From positions 1 through 33,830 of the forward strand of contig NZ_JAFCLG010000034.1 in assembly GCF_018129685.1 (NCBI RefSeq): a stretch of 33,830 bases of DNA, read 5' to 3'. The stretch is from Bradyrhizobium manausense (GTDB lineage: Bacteria; Pseudomonadota; Alphaproteobacteria; Rhizobiales; Xanthobacteraceae). The notes under the pieces were generated by a model. It searched no databases and was not told where the DNA came from. It saw only the letters and a list, made by a program, of their open reading frames with translations. Shown piece by piece: positions 7,519 to 15,908 of this stretch (position 1 is its first letter; each line of letters begins with the position of its first letter). The position numbers and the translations under genes were made by a program.

Positions 7519-8178
7519 ATGATGAAAGCCAGCGGGCACGCGGTCATGGTCGTTCTGGCCGGATTGTTGCTGCTATCGGGAGCCTCTGCGCAGGCCGCGC
7601 CGAGCGCTGCCGCAAGCACGAGCGCAGGCAAACAGGCCGATGCGGTCACGCCGGGCAAGCCGCGGCACCATGCCTCTCGCCGCCACGCCGGCAGCAAGAC
7701 GGCGCAGAAATCCGGCAACAAAACGGACAAGACCAGCGCGGACGCGACGCCGCAGGCTGACGAGGCCAAGGCGGACAACAACGCGCAGGCCTCGAGCCAG
7801 ATGCCGGCGGCAGTTGCCAACGCCAATGCGCAGCTCGCCGCCGCTGACACCCCGCCCGCGGCCGCGGCCTCCGCCATGACGGGCCGGGCCAACGACAATG
7901 TGCAGGCTGCCGCCGACAACAATCCGGCTCCCAATGCCGAGAACCAGGTGGTCGCGCCCGACCAGCTCAACGACATCGACCGCGCCTTGCAACCGGACAA
8001 TCCGCCAGTCCAGAAAACGCTGGTCGCAGCGACCGACGCGCAACCCCGTCCGGCGCCGGTGATGGCGAGCAGCCAGCCGAACTCGGCCTGGGAGCAGAGC
8101 TCCCTGATCGGCAAGATCTTCATCGGCGTCGGTACGCTGCTGACGCTGGCCTCGGCCGCGCGCATGTTCATGGCCTGA
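7519..8178 (+). CDS. Hypothetical Ala-rich exported or membrane-anchored protein
   Basis: I do not recognise a family. The 219-residue product starts with a clear signal-peptide-like segment (MMKASGHAVMVVLAGLLLL, then an AQAAP cleavage context). A long low-complexity stretch follows, rich in Ala, Asn, Gln, Asp and Pro. Its early part is basic (about residues 45-75, with HHASRRHAG and several Lys), and a more acidic part comes after it. Near the C-terminus (about 193-219) a hydrophobic helix, SLIGKIFIGVGTLLTLASA, ends the protein in RMFMA and could anchor it in the membrane. The start is chosen from GGGGAGA eight bases before ATG 7519. It is transcribed away from ecfF and may be a cell-envelope protein. 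Confidence 0.75.
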   Translation: MMKASGHAVMVVLAGLLLLSGASAQAAPSAAASTSAGKQADAVTPGKPRHHASRRHAGSKTAQKSGNKTDKTSADATPQADEAKADNNAQASSQMPAAVANANAQLAAADTPPAAAASAMTGRANDNVQAAADNNPAPNAENQVVAPDQLNDIDRALQPDNPPVQKTLVAATDAQPRPAPVMASSQPNSAWEQSSLIGKIFIGVGTLLTLASAARMFMA

Positions 8179-8232
8179 TGACCCGGGATGCGCTGAGCGA
8201 GCGCGTTCCAGCCCCTTGAAGGCATCCGCGCC

Positions 8233-8251
8233 AGCGGGCACATTGCCCGCT
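8233..8251 (+). terminator. Short hairpin before the enoyl-CoA hydratase gene
   Basis: A perfect 7-bp stem AGCGGGC / GCCCGCT with a 5-base loop lies 55 bases after the end of the preceding gene. It has no T-tract, so termination efficiency is doubtful. Confidence 0.25.
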
Positions 8252-8273
8252 CAATCAAAAGCGTGGGTGGAGC

Positions 8274-9053
8274 ATGAGCACGTTCGAACACATCATCGTC
8301 GAGAGCATTGGAGCGGTCGGAATCATCAAGCTGAACCGGCCGAAGATGCTCAACGCGCTCTCCTTCGGCGTCTTTCGCGAGATTGCCGCGGCCGTGGACG
8401 ATCTCGAGGCCGATGACGCCATCGGCTGCATCGTCGTGACCGGCAGCGAGAAGGCCTTTGCCGCCGGTGCCGACATCAAGGAGATGCAGCCGAAGGGCTT
8501 CATCGACATGTTCTCCGAGGATTTTGCTGCGATCGGTGGCGACCGCGTCGCCCGCTGCCGCAAGCCGACCATCGCCGCTGTCGCGGGCTATGCACTTGGC
8601 GGCGGCTGCGAGCTCGCCATGATGTGCGATTTCATCATCGCCGCCGACACCGCCAAATTCGGCCAGCCCGAGATCACGCTCGGCACCATCCCCGGGATCG
8701 GCGGCACCCAGCGTCTCACGCGCGCGATCGGCAAGTCCAAGGCGATGGATCTCTGCCTCACCGGCCGCATGATGGATGCGGCTGAGGCAGAGCGCTCAGG
8801 CCTCGTCAGCCGCATCGTACCCGCAGAGAAGCTGATGGACGAGACAATGGCGGCGGCCGAGAAAATCGCCTCGATGTCGCGCCCCGCCGTCGCCATGGCC
8901 AAGGAAGCAGTCAACCGCGCCTTCGAGACCACGCTGGCCGAGGGCATGAGCGTCGAGCGCAATCTGTTCCACTCGACCTTCGCACTCGAAGATCGCTCCG
9001 AGGGCATGGCCGCCTTCATCGAGAAGCGCAAGCCGGTGAACAAGAACCGGTAA
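8274..9053 (+). CDS. Enoyl-CoA hydratase (crotonase family)
   Basis: It is predicted to add water across trans-2-enoyl-CoA in beta-oxidation, in the cytoplasm. The 259-residue length is normal for a single-domain short-chain hydratase. The CoA and oxyanion-hole segment AFAAGADIKEM is at 61-71 and the second oxyanion segment is ALGGGCELAMMCDF. Both catalytic glutamates of true hydratases are present: Glu113 (in GGGCEL) and Glu133 (in GQPEITLG). The C-terminus, ending RSEGMAAFIEKRKP, is also typical of the EchA/FadB1-like group. GGTGGAG precedes the ATG. The stop codon lies only three bases from the stop of the convergent acetyl-CoA hydrolase/transferase-type gene. The substrate chain length and pathway are not fixed by the sequence. 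Confidence 0.95.
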   Translation: MSTFEHIIVESIGAVGIIKLNRPKMLNALSFGVFREIAAAVDDLEADDAIGCIVVTGSEKAFAAGADIKEMQPKGFIDMFSEDFAAIGGDRVARCRKPTIAAVAGYALGGGCELAMMCDFIIAADTAKFGQPEITLGTIPGIGGTQRLTRAIGKSKAMDLCLTGRMMDAAEAERSGLVSRIVPAEKLMDETMAAAEKIASMSRPAVAMAKEAVNRAFETTLAEGMSVERNLFHSTFALEDRSEGMAAFIEKRKPVNKNR

Positions 9054-9056
9054 GGG

Positions 9057-10919
9057 CTAACCGGCGCGGCTCCGCGCCAGGGCCGCGCTGACGAGCGCAC
9101 GGTAGAAGCGCTCCGGCCAGGTCTTAGGGCGATCAAGACCGAGGCGTGCAAGACACGCCTCGTCAGCCGCGTCAGGCGTTCGCACCAATCCCTGCCACAG
9201 CAGGCCCACCAGCGCGCGCGATGAATGTTGCGCGCCTTGCAGGATCTCCAGCGCCGGAATGAGGCGCAGCTCCACTTCGGTGAAATCGCAGCCGAACGGG
9301 AACGACGGCAACAGCCCGGCTTCGCGTGCGGGCTTGAGCGCCGCCGCGATCCTTTCGGGGTGATTGTCGCGGTACACCGCCGGGATCTCGTGGTCTCGCG
9401 GCAACTTGCCGGCATCCTTCGCTAACCGCGAGAGCTCATCCTGAAAGCGGGAGTCCGCGATGGCCAGCATACCGGCGATGACATCGGCGTCGGACTTTCC
9501 GCGCAGATCGGCAACGCCGTATTCGGTGACGAAGACATCGCGCAGATGCCGCGGGATGGTCTCGTGTCCGTAGCGCCAGAGAACGTTGGATTTCAGCGCA
9601 CCGCCGGACTGCCGCGTCGCTTCCAGCGTCAGGACCGACCGTGCCCCCCGGAGCGCGAAGGCTTGTGCCACGAAATTGTACTGCCCACCGACCCCGCTCA
9701 CGACCTGGCCGTCGTCGAGACCATCGGATACGGCCGCGCCGAGCAACGTCGCCATCATCGTGTTGTTGATGAAGCGTGCATCGACGCGGGCGCGGCGCTT
9801 CTGGTCCTCCTCGCCGTAGAGCTCGTTGGTGAACGAGACCGGCATCATCTGAATGCGCGCGATCTGGTCCAAAGGCATCTCGCGCAACGCGCGATAGAAA
9901 GACTTCGGTCCGAGAAAGAAGGCACCGTGCAACACCACGCCATCGATGGCGCGCTTGAGAATGCCGGCATCGATCAGGCCGATGAAAGCCTCCGTCACCA
10001 TCTCGCTGACGCCGTAAAGGCCGGTGTCGAAGGCGTGGGCCTCCCACGCGACATCCGGTCGCGACGGCGACAGCCGCGCGACGACGTCGTGGAACGCGGC
10101 GCTGTCGCGATGGCGCAGGATCAGGCCCTGCGCGAGCGCATCGCCGATTTGCCCGATGCCGACCTGAAGCGTGCCGCCGTCGCGCACGAGGGACGCCGCG
10201 TTCAGGCCGATGGCGTATTTGGTATCGGAGATCGGCTCCGACGGCGGCGCGAACAGCGGGAAATCAGTCGCAGCACTGTCCAGCACCGCGCTGAATTCCT
10301 CAGCCGGAAGATCGCCCTCGCCCGGCATGAACGGCAGCTCGGAGTTCACCTGCGCGATCAGCTTGAACGAGGCGCGTCCGGCCTGACGCTCGCGCAGAAC
10401 ATCCAGCGTCGTGTCGGTGTTGCAGGACAGGCTGTAGCGCGGCACGCCGCGTGTGACGCGCTTGGCCACCAGCTGCGTCACCACGTTCATTCCGTGCGCC
10501 AGCAGATAACTCGCCGCATGGGTATAGTTGGCCGAGATGTAGTTCTGCTGCGCGGCCGGTACGTGCAGCCAGCGTCCGGCCAGAAAGAAGAATTCGACGA
10601 CATTGATATTCGGCGGGAGCCGCTTCTCACGCAGCCCATCCGCATAGGCCAGATCGGGATACCCACCGAACAGGCGGTCGATCACGGGTGTGATGAACCG
10701 GCGTTCGATCAGGGCTTTCGGCCTCGGCTTTTCCAATGTCAGCGCCGACAGCAGTGTCAGCTTGATGTCAGGATCGGCGCATGCGCGGGCATAGAGGGCG
10801 TTGACCACATGATTGGCCTTGCCGAGGCCCAGCGGCAGACCGACCACCAGATCGGTTCCAACGTCGCGAATGATCTCGTCGGCAAGCGGATCGGGATCGG
10901 AGAAGAATTTCGGCATCAT
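9057..10919 (-). CDS. Acetyl-CoA hydrolase/transferase family protein
   Basis: The 620-residue protein belongs to the family of acetyl-CoA hydrolases, succinyl-CoA:acetate and 4-hydroxybutyrate CoA-transferases (family I-like fold). Recognisable parts are the N-terminal GTDLVVGLPLGLGKANHVV, the central DGGTLQVGIGQIGDAL, the DTGLYGVSEMVTEAF segment and the C-terminal GVGGQYNFVAQAF and VFVTEYGVADLRGK. It is about 100 residues longer than typical bacterial members because of a longer middle and C-terminal tail. The start is taken as the ATG pair at 10919/10916. The frame stays open upstream to 11642 but runs antisense to tolC, so that part is rejected. Whether it hydrolyses acyl-CoA or transfers CoA is undetermined. 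It converges with the enoyl-CoA hydratase gene, which is compatible with acyl-CoA metabolism. Confidence 0.85.
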   Translation of the reverse strand: MMPKFFSDPDPLADEIIRDVGTDLVVGLPLGLGKANHVVNALYARACADPDIKLTLLSALTLEKPRPKALIERRFITPVIDRLFGGYPDLAYADGLREKRLPPNINVVEFFFLAGRWLHVPAAQQNYISANYTHAASYLLAHGMNVVTQLVAKRVTRGVPRYSLSCNTDTTLDVLRERQAGRASFKLIAQVNSELPFMPGEGDLPAEEFSAVLDSAATDFPLFAPPSEPISDTKYAIGLNAASLVRDGGTLQVGIGQIGDALAQGLILRHRDSAAFHDVVARLSPSRPDVAWEAHAFDTGLYGVSEMVTEAFIGLIDAGILKRAIDGVVLHGAFFLGPKSFYRALREMPLDQIARIQMMPVSFTNELYGEEDQKRRARVDARFINNTMMATLLGAAVSDGLDDGQVVSGVGGQYNFVAQAFALRGARSVLTLEATRQSGGALKSNVLWRYGHETIPRHLRDVFVTEYGVADLRGKSDADVIAGMLAIADSRFQDELSRLAKDAGKLPRDHEIPAVYRDNHPERIAAALKPAREAGLLPSFPFGCDFTEVELRLIPALEILQGAQHSSRALVGLLWQGLVRTPDAADEACLARLGLDRPKTWPERFYRALVSAALARSRAG

Positions 10920-11141
10920 CCGTGGGGTCCGGACCGCATTGCAGGGCGCCGACGGAATTGGAAGGCACCACCAGGTCCCTATAGCGGATTCGAGACGAGA
11001 TCGGTGTGTGACGCACCTGCAACAAGCACGGAATACATGGGGGTTTTCCCCGCGGCAGTTTGCCTGCGGGACCCGTGCTGGGTAAACAGTTAAGAGAGCC
11101 GCCGTCGGCGGGGGCGGACAGCCGGGGTTTTGCGGGATCAC

Positions 11142-12572
11142 ATGATTGGGCGTGCCGCCAGAGCTGGTCGCGTGATGACGCGGCATCGATCGGGCGCGAG
11201 TCCTGTCCTGGCGACATGGGCTGCGTTGGCGCTGTGCTGCGCCCTGCCTGCTGCGGCCTCTGCGGAAGCCCTGCCCGAGGCGCTGGTCAAGGCCTACCAG
11301 ACCAATCCGCAGCTCAATGCCGAGCGCGCAAGGCAGCGCGCCACCGATGAGAACGTGCCGCAGGCGCTGGCCGGCTACCGGCCGCAGATCGTGGCAAGCC
11401 TGAGCGCCGGCATGCAGGCGGTGCGCAACCTGCTTCCTGATAACACCATCCAGACCGCGACACTGAAGCCCTGGACCATTGGAGTCACGGTGTCGCAGAC
11501 CCTGTTCAACGGCTTCCGCACTGCCAACAGCGTGCGGGTCGCGGAACTCCAGGTCCAATCCGGCCGCGAGGCACTGCGCAATGTCGGCCAGGGCGTGCTG
11601 CTTGACGCGGTCACCGCTTACACCAACGTACTGGCGAACCAATCGCTGGTCGAGGCCCAGCGCTCCAACGTCGCCTTCCTGCGCGAGACGCTGTCGATCA
11701 CCCAGCGCCGGCTCAACGCTGGCGACGTCACACCGACCGATACCGCCCAGGCCGAGGCGCGCCTCAATCGCGGTCTTGCCGATCTCAATGCGGCCGAGGT
11801 CGCGCTCGCGGTGAGCCAGGCGACTTATTCCCAGGTGATCGGCAATGCGCCTTCCGCACTTCGTCCCGCCGAAGTGGTCGATCGCTATCTACCGAAGAGC
11901 CGCGAGGATTCCATCACCATGGCGATCCGCGAACATCCGGCGGTGATGGCAGCCGGCTTCGACGTCGACGTCGCCTCGACCAATATCCGCGTCGCCGAGG
12001 GCGCGCTGCTGCCGAGCGCCAGCCTGCAGGGCAGCGTCAGCCGCAGCCGCGACAGCGACCAGACGCTCGGCACCTTCGGCACCGACCAGGCCTCGATCGT
12101 CGCCAACGTCACCGCGCCGATTTATGACGGCGGCCAGGCCGCCTCGCAGACAAGGCAGGCCAAGGAAGTCTCGGCGCAGAGCCGCCTCGTGCTCGATCAG
12201 GTCCGTAACCAGGCGCGCACGGCGGCCATCAGTGCCTGGGTCGCCAATGAAGGCGCCAAGATCGCGGTCTCAGCCTCCGAATCCGAGGTGAAGGCCGCAA
12301 CCGTCGCGCTCCAGGGCGTGCAGCGCGAGGCCGCCGGCGGACAGCGCACCACGGTCGACGTGCTGAACTCGCAGGCCGATCTGATCCAGGCCAGGGCCCG
12401 CCTGATCGGCGCTCTGCGCGACCGTGTCATCGCCTCCTACACGCTGCTGAGCGCCGTCGGCCATCTCGACGTCAAGACGCTGAGCCTGAACACGCCTGAT
12501 TATCTGCCTGAAGTGCACTACCAGCAGGTCCGCGACGCCTGGCACGGCCTGCGCACGCCGTCGGGGCAGTAA
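11142..12572 (+). CDS. tolC: TolC family outer-membrane efflux channel protein
   Basis: It is a probable trimeric outer-membrane duct for RND or ABC exporters and type I secretion. The protein begins with a signal peptide (hydrophobic segment VLATWAALALCCALPAAAS, then AEALPEALVKAY). It contains the two repeated TolC halves: NPQLNAERARQRATDENVPQA / VTVSQTLFNGFRT, and the second copy EHPAVMAAGFDVDVASTNIRVAEG / NVTAPIYDGGQAASQTRQAK. The 476-residue length from ATG 11142 is normal. ATG 11175 is an equally good start, giving a shorter signal peptide, and a TTG at 11130 is less likely. The 222-base region upstream (10920-11141) is shared with the divergent acetyl-CoA hydrolase-type gene. The stop lies one base from the stop of the convergent gene. 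Confidence 0.93.
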   Translation: MIGRAARAGRVMTRHRSGASPVLATWAALALCCALPAAASAEALPEALVKAYQTNPQLNAERARQRATDENVPQALAGYRPQIVASLSAGMQAVRNLLPDNTIQTATLKPWTIGVTVSQTLFNGFRTANSVRVAELQVQSGREALRNVGQGVLLDAVTAYTNVLANQSLVEAQRSNVAFLRETLSITQRRLNAGDVTPTDTAQAEARLNRGLADLNAAEVALAVSQATYSQVIGNAPSALRPAEVVDRYLPKSREDSITMAIREHPAVMAAGFDVDVASTNIRVAEGALLPSASLQGSVSRSRDSDQTLGTFGTDQASIVANVTAPIYDGGQAASQTRQAKEVSAQSRLVLDQVRNQARTAAISAWVANEGAKIAVSASESEVKAATVALQGVQREAAGGQRTTVDVLNSQADLIQARARLIGALRDRVIASYTLLSAVGHLDVKTLSLNTPDYLPEVHYQQVRDAWHGLRTPSGQ

Positions 12573-12573
12573 T

Positions 12574-14316
12574 TCACGACAGGAATTCACGAAGCACGGC
12601 AGCCGCTTCCTTGCTCGGGAGTGCGGTGATCTCCTGGTAGAGCGCGACGGCAAGGTCGCAATAGCGAGCATAATCCGCCTCACCGATCGTTTCCCCAGTG
12701 AGCATTTCGAGATCCCTTCCCGCGTATCCCTTGCGACTAAGCCCAGCGCGAATTTTCTCCCAAGAACGATCATTGTTGACGGAATCAGCGCGCACTTGCG
12801 TCGACCGGATAATTCGAGCGTTCAAGTCGACCTCTCGCTCGGCAAGTGGCGCTGGAATCATCTTGATGACGTTTTGATCTGGCTGGCCGGATGCGTATTT
12901 GTAGCAAGCTGCTTTGTCTTGCGCCTGAATGGCCGTGTATTGATCAAGAACAAGGCGTCCAAAATCAATCAGCACCGCATCATCCGCCAGTGGCAGCAAC
13001 TTCCTTGTCAGGTCGCCAATCTTGGTCCGCGTTTGCCCAACGACTTCGGCTTGGGACAGTCCTCTCGAGGCGCCGTTGACAAAGATGTCCAGGACTTCGT
13101 CATACGTCGCCGGATATTTTGCCTTCAGCACCTGATACAACTGCGCCGACTTTTGCAATGCCTTGTCCCAGCCATCCCGTGTGAGCTTGCCTTCGATTCC
13201 GGCGACCGCATATTCGTCGCCGCTTGAAATCCTGGTCACCACGCCGGCCGCCAACAACTCCGCTTCCGTTGGGATCCATATGCTCGCATTGCTGGTTGCC
13301 AACGCACGGTCGATGAAAGCCCCCGGCACTCCGGCTGTCCGGTAGATGGAGCGTTCCGCGCTGTCGTCCAGCTTGTCGTCTCCGGCAAATGCAGCACGAT
13401 GAAAACCGAGCTGAGCGCCCTTCTTCAGGACCCGTTGACGACCCGCAACGAAGACGAGGGTGCAAGCAGACAGGCATCTGGCCTGGACATAGGTGTCCAG
13501 ACCCCGTCCCCTGATCATAGCGTTGAGCTTCTTCCCCTCGCCAATTCGGCCGCCCACACTATCCAGATGGACAGTGCGCACGCCGGACGACGCATTCAGA
13601 ATCCTTTCGAAGTCATTCGACAGCCCGAACTTGATACCACCCGAGATCTCGACTTCCGAACCATTGTTGAGGAGCTTTATCGCATAGGGTGGTATGCGGG
13701 GATCGTCAAAAAATGCGACGCTTGTGGCCTCCGAAATCTGCGGAATGCCGGTTCGGATCAGCACGAAGGCGGTGTTCAGGACGCCAAGGCAAACGACCAG
13801 TTTGGCAATGCCGGCCCATACTGCGCGCTTGCCCATCGCTAAGCGTTCATCGCGGCGACGCTGGGCCGAGCGCCAGATGCCGACCAATTGCCAGATCGCG
13901 AGGACGGTGACGAATGCCCACACCAAAACGTAAAACAGGAAGAGCCGGAATGGATCGTACGATCCCTGATTGAGGGCGGTTGCCAAGCCAATCACGAACA
14001 CAGCAAAAATATTGCTGAGGTTGCCGACGACCCAATAGGAGATGCCGAGCGGAAACTCGCCTCGCCAGTGCCGCGCAACGAAATTCCATCTCTTGGCCTC
14101 GCCTGAATGATCGTGAGGCCGTTGAGACAAAGCCGGCTCCGAAGCGCTTGCCGGACCTGCATCGAGAGCCTCTTCTACCGTCTTCCAGTCCGAAAAGCCG
14201 TCTCGCCAGACGCGCACTGCACTCGGGTTCGAATGACGCCGGATCCGGTCGTCGAGATCTCGACGGTCCAGCGGTCCGAGCTGGTCTACCCCGTCAAACA
14301 AATACCATTCCGCCAT
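12574..14316 (-). CDS. Membrane protein with GYF_2 domain and ClpP-like serine protease-type domain
   Basis: The 580-residue protein has an unusual architecture. Residues 4-50 (WYLFDGVDQLGPLDRRDL ... VWRDGFSDWKTVEEA) match the GYF_2/DUF4339 domain, a presumed peptide-binding module. Three hydrophobic spans follow (about 97-117, 124-147 and 166-188). The soluble part at about 205-310 looks like the periplasmic ClpP/COG3904 fold: VHLDSVGGRIGEGKKL corresponds to the SPGG region, CLSACT carries the likely nucleophile Ser283, and LGFHRA carries the likely His306. The C-terminal 250 residues are unassigned. The start at 14316 follows GGGGGGACGAA. Codon use is less GC-biased than in its neighbours. 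The gene converges with tolC at a one-base gap and diverges from the P-loop gene. Proteolytic activity is predicted, not known. Confidence 0.8.
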   Translation of the reverse strand: MAEWYLFDGVDQLGPLDRRDLDDRIRRHSNPSAVRVWRDGFSDWKTVEEALDAGPASASEPALSQRPHDHSGEAKRWNFVARHWRGEFPLGISYWVVGNLSNIFAVFVIGLATALNQGSYDPFRLFLFYVLVWAFVTVLAIWQLVGIWRSAQRRRDERLAMGKRAVWAGIAKLVVCLGVLNTAFVLIRTGIPQISEATSVAFFDDPRIPPYAIKLLNNGSEVEISGGIKFGLSNDFERILNASSGVRTVHLDSVGGRIGEGKKLNAMIRGRGLDTYVQARCLSACTLVFVAGRQRVLKKGAQLGFHRAAFAGDDKLDDSAERSIYRTAGVPGAFIDRALATSNASIWIPTEAELLAAGVVTRISSGDEYAVAGIEGKLTRDGWDKALQKSAQLYQVLKAKYPATYDEVLDIFVNGASRGLSQAEVVGQTRTKIGDLTRKLLPLADDAVLIDFGRLVLDQYTAIQAQDKAACYKYASGQPDQNVIKMIPAPLAEREVDLNARIIRSTQVRADSVNNDRSWEKIRAGLSRKGYAGRDLEMLTGETIGEADYARYCDLAVALYQEITALPSKEAAAVLREFLS

Positions 14317-14392
14317 TTCGTCCCCCCACCTACCTCATTATATTTGGTAGGATCGCAGTCTTGCAACTTCTCCGGGTGGAGCCTGTTTGGAC

Positions 14393-14950
14393 ATGAAGAG
14401 CCGCCGTGTCCATCTGACGGGAGCTTCGGGCTCCGGCGTGACGACGCTCGGCCGCGCGCTGGCGGACCGGCTGGCGCTGCCGCATCACGACAGCGACGAT
14501 TATTTCTGGTTGCCGACGGCGCCGCCCTACCAGACGATGCGCCCGGCCGCGGATCGACTGCGCCTGATGCATGACATGTTCGTGCCGCGTCTCGATTGGG
14601 TGCTGAGCGGGTCCGTCACTGGCTGGGGCGAAGAGCTCACTCCGCTGTTCAATCTCGTGGTGTTCGTGACGACGCCGCGCGAGCTTCGTTTGCAGCGCTT
14701 GCGTTCCCGCGAAGCTGCGCGTTTTGGGGCCGATGCTGTAGCCCCGGGCGGCTGGCGCCATGAGGAGGCAGAGTCGTTTGTGGAATGGGCCTCACATTAT
14801 GAGGCCGGTGACCGCGAAGGCCGCAATCTCGCAAAACATGAGGCGTGGCTCGCTGGTCTGCTCTGCCCGGTCGTCCGTGTCAACGGCGCACGGCCGATTG
14901 CGGAGCTGGTCGAGCAGCTATACAGCGACGTGGCAAGACTGCCCGGCTGA
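14393..14950 (+). CDS. Adenylate kinase-like P-loop NTPase/kinase
   Basis: The 185-residue cytoplasmic protein has the layout of small P-loop kinases. It has an N-terminal beta strand and the Walker A-like loop GASGSGVTT (residues 10-18). The acidic HHDSDDYFWLP segment comes next, then a central Walker B-like strand LFNLVVFVTTP, and the RLQRLRSREAARFG segment resembles a lid region. In the P-loop, the usual invariant lysine is replaced by Val16. Close relatives, as I recall them, often have Thr there, so this may be a family trait. ATG 14393 is chosen; a TTG at 14387 sits closer to GGGTGGAG and is possible. The substrate is unknown. The amidohydrolase gene begins 40 bases downstream in the same direction. 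Confidence 0.75.
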   Translation: MKSRRVHLTGASGSGVTTLGRALADRLALPHHDSDDYFWLPTAPPYQTMRPAADRLRLMHDMFVPRLDWVLSGSVTGWGEELTPLFNLVVFVTTPRELRLQRLRSREAARFGADAVAPGGWRHEEAESFVEWASHYEAGDREGRNLAKHEAWLAGLLCPVVRVNGARPIAELVEQLYSDVARLPG

Positions 14951-14990
14951 TGTGATATCGTCCGGTGCCGTCCTTGCCGCCGGAGTCCCC

Positions 14991-15902
14991 ATGACCGACA
15001 AGATTTACGCGCGCGCAGCACAGCCCGCGACGCCGATCAGTTTCGACGTGCCGGAGCATGCCTGCGACTGCCACACCCATATCCACGGCGATACCGAGAA
15101 GTTTCCGCTCTTCGCGGGGCGCGTCTATACGCCGGGACCTGCAAGCCCGGAAGAAATGGCGGCGCTGCACAAGGCGCTGCATATCGAGCGCGTGGTGATC
15201 GTCACGCCGAGCGTTTACGGCACCGACAATTCCTCCAGCCTGTTCGGGATCAAGGCGCGCGGCACCACCGCGCGCGGGGTGGCCGTGATCGACGACAGGA
15301 CGACAGAGAACGAGCTCGATGCGATGCAGGCGGACGGCTTTCGCGGCATCCGCATCAACCTCGCGACCGACGGCGTCGATAATCCCGATGTCGGCCGCGC
15401 CCGCTTCACGGCTGCCATCGAACGCATGAAGGCGCGCGGCTGGCATGTGCAGCTCTACACCACGCTGGCGATGATCTCGGCGATCAAGGATCTGGTGCTG
15501 GCTTCACCCGTGCCTGCCGTGTTCGACCACTTTGGCGGGCTCGAGGCCTCGCTCGGGCTAGAGCAGCCCGGCTTTGCCGACCTCATCGCGCTGGCGACAT
15601 CCGGCAAGGCCTATGTGAAAATCTCCGGCGCCTATCGCTCGTCCTCGCGCGCGCCGGACTATCAGGACATCGTGCCTTATGCGCGTGCGCTCATTGCCGC
15701 GAATCCGGACCGTATCGTCTGGGGCACGGACTGGCCGCACCCGGATTCGGCGCAAGTCGCAGGCCGCAAGGCCACCGACATCGCGCCGTTCCACGCGATC
15801 GACGATGGCCGGCTGCTCAACCAGCTCCCGGTATGGGCGCCGGATGCGCAAGTTCGCAAGAAGATCCTGGTCGACAATCCGGCTCGACTTTACGGGTTCT
15901 GA
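14991..15902 (+). CDS. Amidohydrolase family metal-dependent hydrolase (COG3618/PDC hydrolase-like)
   Basis: This is a 303-residue TIM-barrel hydrolase. The metal-binding HxH is at His28 and His30 (ACDCHTHIHGD). Further conserved features are a FDHFGG segment on a later strand and WGTDWPHP near the C-terminus, which supplies the catalytic Asp. This set resembles 2-pyrone-4,6-dicarboxylate hydrolases, lactonases and related amidohydrolase_2 proteins. The exact substrate cannot be read from sequence. The start ATG 14991 follows GGAG five bases upstream. It probably shares a transcript with the P-loop gene 40 bases upstream. The stop is six bases from the stop of the convergent RND pump gene. 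Confidence 0.88.
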   Translation: MTDKIYARAAQPATPISFDVPEHACDCHTHIHGDTEKFPLFAGRVYTPGPASPEEMAALHKALHIERVVIVTPSVYGTDNSSSLFGIKARGTTARGVAVIDDRTTENELDAMQADGFRGIRINLATDGVDNPDVGRARFTAAIERMKARGWHVQLYTTLAMISAIKDLVLASPVPAVFDHFGGLEASLGLEQPGFADLIALATSGKAYVKISGAYRSSSRAPDYQDIVPYARALIAANPDRIVWGTDWPHPDSAQVAGRKATDIAPFHAIDDGRLLNQLPVWAPDAQVRKKILVDNPARLYGF

Positions 15903-15908
15903 ACGCAA

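Noticed and set aside
11046..11076. GC-rich hairpin (CCCGC...GCGGG) upstream of tolC
   Set aside because: The stem has a bulge and no T-tract, and its position in a promoter region gives no clear role.
9546..11093. 515-codon plus-strand open frame opposite the acetyl-CoA hydrolase/transferase gene
   Set aside because: The opposite strand carries conserved domains throughout; this frame has His/Arg/Asp-rich shadow composition.
10920..11642. Upstream extension of the acetyl-CoA hydrolase/transferase frame
   Set aside because: The extension is antisense to the tolC start and contains no CoA transferase motif; the conserved protein begins at the ATG pair at 10919/10916.
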